A model generated the notes under the pieces. The model was not told the DNA's origin. It made no database searches and saw nothing but the letters and a program-made list of their open reading frames with translations. Shown here one piece after another: positions 16,075 to 20,490 of a DNA stretch of 20,490 nt (the stretch's first letter is position 1; each line of letters begins with the position of its first letter). Made by a program: the position numbers and the translations under genes. The stretch is from an uncultured Eubacterium sp. (GTDB lineage: Bacteria > Bacillota > Clostridia > Lachnospirales > CAG-274). Where the stretch lies: contig UQRG01000011.1 of assembly GCA_900543365.1 (NCBI GenBank), positions 1 through 20,490 on the forward strand. Direction: 5' to 3'.

Positions 16075-16092
16075 AGCTTTACCTCACTGAAG

Positions 16093-17316
16093 TTAGTAAA
16101 TGTAACCAGTAGGGTCAGTATGCTGACCGTTAATTCTGACCTCAAAGTGGCAATGAACACCAGTTGAATAGCCAGTTGTACCAGCACCAGCAATAGATTG
16201 ACCCCTTGATACATGCTGACCTGCTGACACATACAATATGTTGTTATGACCATATAATGTAGAATATCCATCACCGTGGTCAATAATTACACATTTGCCA
16301 TAACCGCCTCTCCAGCCTGCATAAATAACTGTACCACTTTCTGCTGCTACAATATCGGTATTAAGTGTAGCTTTTAAGTCAAGTCCTGTATGGAATTCGC
16401 CTTTACCACTAATAGGACTTCCTCTGTAGCCATAACCACCATTTGGTTGATAGCCAGCATAGGCAGGAACCGGATATTGAAATCTCTTACCGTTGGAGCT
16501 GTATACTCGTCCACCACCACTAGCACCAGCAGTACTACTTCGTTTAGTTGCAGAAGCAGATTGTTGAGCAGCTTTAGCAGCTTTAGCAGCTTCTTCGGCA
16601 GCCTTTTGGGCCTTTTGTATGAGAGCTTGAACGCTCTTATCTTGCTTTTCAAGGTCAGCAATTTGAGCTTCATAAGTAGCAGCATTAGAATTAAGCTGTT
16701 TAACAATGGCAGTTTTTTGTATAACTTTAGCATTTAATTCTTGCTGTTTGTCAACTTGTTCTGCCTTAAGAGTTTCAATTGTTTTTTTGTCATTAGCAAT
16801 TTCAACAACATTTTCGTTTATTATTCTTTCAGCTTCAGTATATTGGGCTAACAATTCCTTGTCGTGATTCATAAAGCGATTAGCATACTCAACTCTTGTA
16901 AGAAAGTCTGAAAAGTTTTCAGCACCTAAAATAACCTCAAGATAACCGGAGTCACCATATTCATACATAACTCGTATCCTTTTTTTGAGATTATCATATT
17001 GTTCAGACTTAACTTTTTTTGCTTTATCAAGTTCTGCCTGTTTTTGTTTAAGTTTAGCTGATGTGTCATTAAGTTTTTTGCTAAGCTGACTTAATTCAGC
17101 TTGTACTTGAGCAAGTTCTTTGTCAAGTTTAGAAACTTCTGACTGAGCTGTTGCTTTTTGAGAGTTAGTCTGATTAAGTTTTTGTTGTGTCTGATTTATT
17201 TGTGACTTAAATGCCGAGCTTTTATTTTTTAATGAAGAAATAGAAGCTCCGTTTACACTTATAGCTGAAAAAGATAATATCAAGGACAATGTAAGTCCTA
17301 CAAATCTTTTATTCAT
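16093..17316 (-). CDS. Coiled-coil M23 murein endopeptidase (FtsEX-dependent type)
   Basis: A secreted cell-wall peptidase of 407 residues that would cut peptide cross-links during division or elongation. A signal peptide (about 1-24) is followed by a long coiled coil (about 26-255). That includes the hinge MYEYGDSGYLEVILGAENF typical of PcsB/CwlO-like proteins that contact FtsX. An Ala/Ser/Gly-rich linker leads to the C-terminal LytM domain. All zinc and catalytic residues are present: His309 and Asp313 in HTGLD, His357 in LYGHN, and His388 and His390 in HCHFEV. It should be an active enzyme, unlike the degenerate activator EnvC. A GTG at 17328 also opens the frame, but GAAGTGAG suits the ATG at 17316. 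It starts 24 bases after ftsX, which supports regulation by FtsEX. Confidence 0.92.
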   Translation of the reverse strand: MNKRFVGLTLSLILSFSAISVNGASISSLKNKSSAFKSQINQTQQKLNQTNSQKATAQSEVSKLDKELAQVQAELSQLSKKLNDTSAKLKQKQAELDKAKKVKSEQYDNLKKRIRVMYEYGDSGYLEVILGAENFSDFLTRVEYANRFMNHDKELLAQYTEAERIINENVVEIANDKKTIETLKAEQVDKQQELNAKVIQKTAIVKQLNSNAATYEAQIADLEKQDKSVQALIQKAQKAAEEAAKAAKAAQQSASATKRSSTAGASGGGRVYSSNGKRFQYPVPAYAGYQPNGGYGYRGSPISGKGEFHTGLDLKATLNTDIVAAESGTVIYAGWRGGYGKCVIIDHGDGYSTLYGHNNILYVSAGQHVSRGQSIAGAGTTGYSTGVHCHFEVRINGQHTDPTGYIY

Positions 17317-17340
17317 AAATATTCTCACTTCTTCTTTTAA

Positions 17341-18438
17341 TTATACATTAAGGTGTTTTCTTATTGAGCTTATACTACCTATTGCACCAATAAGCATACC
17401 TATTAAAATAGCAACGGGTATAATAACAGTAAATATGTCTGCTGCTGGCTTAAGCTGTGCAATATTTCTTAAAACTGCATAATCTGAATTAAAGAAATTA
17501 AAAAGCTTAACATAGCCTAATGTACATATTACTGATGGTATAATTGAACCTATAATACCTATAATAAGACCTTCAATAATGAAAGGCCATCTAATAAACC
17601 AATCGGTAGCACCAACATATTTCATTATATTAATTTCGTTTTTACGAATATAAACTGTAAGTTTAATTGTATTCATAATTATACCAATTGAGACAATACT
17701 AAGTATTGCAACAAGTACAACAGAAACAAACTTAAATGCTGTATCAATAGTAATAAGAGTTTCTGTAAGTTGTTGTGCGTGGCTTATAAGTTCAATGCCT
17801 TGATACTTGTAATTAGAATCGCCAATTTTAGGTGTACCTGCTTGTGTTTGTACTTGAGTAGTAGCCTGAACCTGAGTAGTATCAGCATAAGCTATATCAC
17901 TAAATAAACCAGCAGTTTTTTGGGTAGTGGCTTGAGTGGTAGCTTCAATAGTCTGGCTAGCAGTATCAGTTTTTGAACCTGTAAGCTGTTTCTCAAAGTC
18001 TATCTGTAGTTGTTCAGCTTTTGATATAAAGCTTTTTTGATATTTGATATCCTTAAGTCGAACTTCAATAGAGCGAGGTAGAGGGTTATCATCTTTCAAG
18101 CCGTTTAAAAGGTCAGTTGAATAAATCTTTTTAGCATCTTCAAGAGCTTCATCAGCAGATTTAAACTTAACCTCTCTTACTTCTGGCATATTTTTAAGTT
18201 GACCGATAAGACCATCAACATCTTCTTGTGTAGGCTTATCACCAAGGAAAAGTGTAACACCAATGTCTGACTCAATTTGAGTAAGCATATAATCAACATT
18301 TGTTATAATACATAGTGAAAGTATAACAACAAATATACAGGCACTAACTATAGTAATTGATGCAAAACTCATTAAGCCGTTTTTAAATATGCCTTTTAAG
18401 CCCTGATTAATATAGTATTTCCATGTTCTCAGCTTCAT
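17341..18438 (-). CDS. ftsX: Cell division protein FtsX (with enlarged outer loop)
   Basis: FtsX is the membrane half of the FtsEX complex, which uses ATP hydrolysis by FtsE to switch on a peptidoglycan hydrolase outside. The 365 residues show the cytoplasmic N-terminus, TM1 (about 24-47), a large outer loop (about 48-230), and three C-terminal TM segments. The conserved RKNEINIMKYVGATDWFIRW lies between TM2 and TM3. The protein is longer than the usual 295-310 because the outer loop contains a Thr/Gln-rich stretch (about 154-206; bases 17821-17982). The open frame extends to 18462 inside ftsE, but GGTGG sits nine bases before the ATG at 18438, so I chose that. It overlaps the end of ftsE by 32 bases, consistent with coupled translation. 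Confidence 0.94.
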   Translation of the reverse strand: MKLRTWKYYINQGLKGIFKNGLMSFASITIVSACIFVVILSLCIITNVDYMLTQIESDIGVTLFLGDKPTQEDVDGLIGQLKNMPEVREVKFKSADEALEDAKKIYSTDLLNGLKDDNPLPRSIEVRLKDIKYQKSFISKAEQLQIDFEKQLTGSKTDTASQTIEATTQATTQKTAGLFSDIAYADTTQVQATTQVQTQAGTPKIGDSNYKYQGIELISHAQQLTETLITIDTAFKFVSVVLVAILSIVSIGIIMNTIKLTVYIRKNEINIMKYVGATDWFIRWPFIIEGLIIGIIGSIIPSVICTLGYVKLFNFFNSDYAVLRNIAQLKPAADIFTVIIPVAILIGMLIGAIGSISSIRKHLNV

Positions 18439-19114
18439 CTCTATATCCACCCCCTTCTTCATCTCTTAATACAACGCCTTTGTTAATTGCAACAACACGC
18501 TTTTGCATTTTGTCGACAATATCCTTTGCGTGAGTGGAAATAACAACAGTAGTACCATTTCGGTTAATTTCCTGAATAAGATCCATAATTTCCCAAGCTG
18601 TATCTGGGTCAAGGTTACCTGTTGGCTCATCAGCTAAGAGAATAGGTGGTCTGTTAATAATAGCTCTTGCAAGGGCAACTCTTTGTTGTTCACCACCGGA
18701 AAGCTGGTTAGGGTAGGCATTAATTTTTTTAGCAAGACCTACCATTGCAAGAATTTGAGGTACATTTCTTCTTATTATTTTAGGATTAGTTTCAACTACC
18801 TGCATTGCAAAGGCAACATTTTCATATACTGTCTTTGAAGGTAAAAGACGGAAATCCTGAAATACTACACCAATTTTTCGTCTAAGATAAGGTATTTGGC
18901 GTCTTTTAAGATTAGTGATGTCAGTACCGTTAATAATAATTTTGCCATCAGTTGGTTCAACTTCTTTAAGCAAAAGTCTAATAAAAGTAGACTTACCTGA
19001 GCCTGATGAACCTACAACAAAGACAAATTCTCCTCTGTGGATGTTTAAGTTAAAGTCACGCAGACCTACAGCACCGTTTTCATAGACCTTTGTAACATTC
19101 TCCATTTTTATCAT
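18407..19114 (-). CDS. ftsE: Cell division ATP-binding protein FtsE
   Basis: FtsE is the ABC ATPase of FtsEX, on the inner face of the membrane. The 235 residues have Walker A GSSGSGKST (35-43), the Q-loop Gln86 in VVFQDFRLL, the signature LSGGEQQRVALARA (138-151), Walker B ILLADEPTGNLD (158-169) and the H-loop His195. VFQDFRLLPSKTVYENV is typical of FtsE rather than other ABC ATPases. The C-terminal tail (about 218-235) is Gly/Glu-rich and lies partly over the ftsX start, so it may be lineage-specific. AAGGAAG precedes the ATG. The gap to the upstream regulator gene is 51 bases, with no terminator. Confidence 0.96.
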   Translation of the reverse strand: MIKMENVTKVYENGAVGLRDFNLNIHRGEFVFVVGSSGSGKSTFIRLLLKEVEPTDGKIIINGTDITNLKRRQIPYLRRKIGVVFQDFRLLPSKTVYENVAFAMQVVETNPKIIRRNVPQILAMVGLAKKINAYPNQLSGGEQQRVALARAIINRPPILLADEPTGNLDPDTAWEIMDLIQEINRNGTTVVISTHAKDIVDKMQKRVVAINKGVVLRDEEGGGYRDEAENMEILY

Positions 19115-19165
19115 AGAGATAATCTTCCTTTCTTTGAAACTATAAGTATCAACAGAAATCAGATA

Positions 19166-20257
19166 TTAATACATATAGTTTTCTCTGTAGTTAAGATACT
19201 TGCTAACCATAAGCATAATCTTGAATATAATAGCATCATCAAAATTTCTAAGGTCAAGACCAGTCATCTTTTGGAGCTTGTCAAGTCTGTACACAAGGGT
19301 ATTTCTGTGAATATAGAGTTGGCGTGAAGTTTCTGAAACATTAAGATTGTTTTCAAAAAACTTGTTTACAGTAGTAAGAGTTTCTTCGTCAAACTGATCC
19401 ATTGAAATACCGTGAAGAACTTCATTGACAAACATTTTACATAATGAACCGTCAAGCTGGTAAATAAGTCTGCCAATACCTAACTGTTCATAATTAACAA
19501 CATTTTTGTTTTCCTCAAAAATTTTACCTACTTCAAGAGCAAGCTTAGCCTCTTTATAAGAAAGTGAAACATTTTTAAGGTCGTTTACAGCTGTACCTAT
19601 TGACACATAAATATTGGTCATAGCCTCTGCTGTAAGTGTATCATATATACTTTTGGCAATAGCTTCAATTTCTTCTCTGCCATCTTTTTCTTTAAGCTCT
19701 TTAACAAGAATGATACTTTTTTCGTCAACAGCTGTAACAAAGTCTTTTTGTTTTGTAGGAAAAATACTTCTTACAATTTCAACTACATTAAGGTCTTTAT
19801 CAATTTCTGTTTCAATAAGGTATACAATTCTTCTTACTGAGTTTTCAATGTGGAGCTTTTTAGCTCTTGAATAAATGTCTACAAGAAGAAGATTGTCTAA
19901 GAGTAAATTTTTAATAAAATTATCTCTGTCATATCTTTCTTTGTAAGCAACAAGAAGATTTTGTATTTGGAAAGCGGTCATCTTGCCTATACGATAAGTT
20001 TCCTCGTCATCGCCTTTTATTATAACAATGTATTCGGCAGAACCATTGTCAAATACTTTGAAGTACTGATAGCCTTGAACTAACTGATTTTCAGCAGGAC
20101 TAGCTATAAATATATCAGCACTGTCAATAGTTGTGTTAACCATATTTTCCTCTGTTGTTGCTACAATTTTGCCTTCTCTTTCAGCAACACTGAGTTCTCG
20201 TCTTGTAATATTTTTAAGACCATCAATAGTGCTTTGTAATATCTGATTTGAAATCAT
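19166..20257 (-). CDS. CdaR/PucR-type transcriptional regulator
   Basis: The 363 residues have the layout of the CdaR (sugar diacid regulator) family. The N-terminal part (about 1-130) resembles the putative sugar-diacid recognition domain, with SNQILQSTIDGL and the beta-strand FKVFDNGSAEYIVII. The middle (about 135-270) is a degenerate GGDEF-like domain containing VSIGTAVNDLKNVSLSYKEA. The C-terminal PucR-type helix-turn-helix (about 300-355) has LNVSETSRQLYIHRNTLVYRL. The ligand is unknown; no diacid metabolism gene is present. Being first in the ftsEX operon, it may regulate this operon or simply be co-transcribed. ATG codons exist at 20263 and 20257; GGAGG is 3 bases from the first and 9 from the second, so I chose the second. 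Confidence 0.87.
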   Translation of the reverse strand: MISNQILQSTIDGLKNITRRELSVAEREGKIVATTEENMVNTTIDSADIFIASPAENQLVQGYQYFKVFDNGSAEYIVIIKGDDEETYRIGKMTAFQIQNLLVAYKERYDRDNFIKNLLLDNLLLVDIYSRAKKLHIENSVRRIVYLIETEIDKDLNVVEIVRSIFPTKQKDFVTAVDEKSIILVKELKEKDGREEIEAIAKSIYDTLTAEAMTNIYVSIGTAVNDLKNVSLSYKEAKLALEVGKIFEENKNVVNYEQLGIGRLIYQLDGSLCKMFVNEVLHGISMDQFDEETLTTVNKFFENNLNVSETSRQLYIHRNTLVYRLDKLQKMTGLDLRNFDDAIIFKIMLMVSKYLNYRENYMY

Positions 20258-20317
20258 CCCCATATTCCTCCTTTAAGATATGTAATAAGTATGTAAATAT
20301 GTTAAAATACCAATTGC

Positions 20318-20346
20318 AATATACACCTTACTATATTTTATAACAA
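20318..20346 (-). promoter_or_regulatory. Possible promoter of the cdaR-like-ftsEX operon
   Basis: On the - strand, TTGTTA (20341-20346) and TATATT (20318-20323) are 17 bases apart, giving a leader of about 55 bases. The match is moderate in AT-rich DNA. No other promoter is evident between the genes of this operon. Confidence 0.4.
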
Positions 20347-20454
20347 ATTGGCTCAAAAATAAAGGGAAATCACGAAAAAAATAAAAAAATAGTAAAATTT
20401 TAATTTAATTTTAATTTTTTGCAATTTTGTAAAGAAATTTTAATATGGGATATG

Positions 20455-20482
20455 GTGCATTTATACCAAAATGTGTTATAAT
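20455..20482 (+). promoter_or_regulatory. Possible rightward promoter leading out of the window
   Basis: GTGCAT (20455-20460) and TATAAT (20477-20482) are 16 bases apart, much like the promoter at 12092-12119. It would drive a gene beyond the right end, divergent from the regulator gene. The stretch 20347-20454 is AT-rich and shows nothing else. Confidence 0.35.
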
Positions 20483-20490
20483 CATAATAA

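Noticed and set aside
16374..16737. Overlapping open frames on both strands (119 codons on -, 115 on +), rich in Leu/Lys or Ser
   Set aside because: They are shadow frames of the Ala/Ser-rich coiled-coil and linker of the M23 peptidase gene.

Overview
The window is a low-GC, AT-rich stretch of chromosome from what is most likely an anaerobic Firmicute of class Clostridia, perhaps a Lachnospiraceae-like lineage. The evidence is T-box control of the trp operon, strong AGGAGG ribosome sites with some GTG and TTG starts, secreted proteins with copper-amine-oxidase-N 'stalk' domains, and an FtsEX operon with a PcsB/CwlO-like hydrolase. The genus cannot be fixed from the sequence. I see no rRNA, tRNA, CRISPR array, phage module or insertion sequence.

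Region 1 (1-5801) is a tryptophan operon. A sigma-A-type promoter leads into a T-box leader with a UGG specifier and a terminator, followed by trpE, trpG, trpC, trpF, trpB and trpA in tightly packed or overlapping order. trpD, normally between trpG and trpC, is missing: those genes are two bases apart. A strong hairpin ends the operon, and its 3' arm is also the ribosome-binding site of the next gene.

Region 2 (5802-8602) holds small housekeeping genes on the + strand. They are a Cys-rich C_GCAxxG_C_C family protein, then deoC, rmuC and a 62-residue BFD-like [2Fe-2S] protein; the last three overlap end to start. Behind them is a decayed N-terminal fragment of a LysR-type regulator, then a bidirectional terminator.

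Region 3 (8603-13877) holds two paralogous secreted proteins, on opposite strands, flanking a DXS-like gene. Each paralog has a signal peptide, stalk domain, Thr-rich linker and a shared C-terminal helical segment. The DXS-like protein appears to have lost several residues that bind glyceraldehyde-3-phosphate in classical DXS. A monotopic phosphoglycosyl transferase gene follows the second paralog, and a long perfect-stem terminator closes the region.

Region 4 (13888-20490, - strand) reads as one envelope operon: a CdaR/PucR-type regulator, ftsE, ftsX, a coiled-coil M23 peptidase, and a membrane-anchored beta-propeller protein. FtsEX would drive the peptidase outside the membrane. The propeller protein is an unassigned possible partner. 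FtsX carries an unusual Thr/Gln-rich insertion in its outer loop.

No clearly new multi-gene system (defence, mobile or biosynthetic) is visible. The best leads are the DXS-like enzyme with changed acceptor residues, the stalk-protein pair with its shared unassigned domain, the propeller and FtsX insertion in the FtsEX operon, and the trp operon without trpD.
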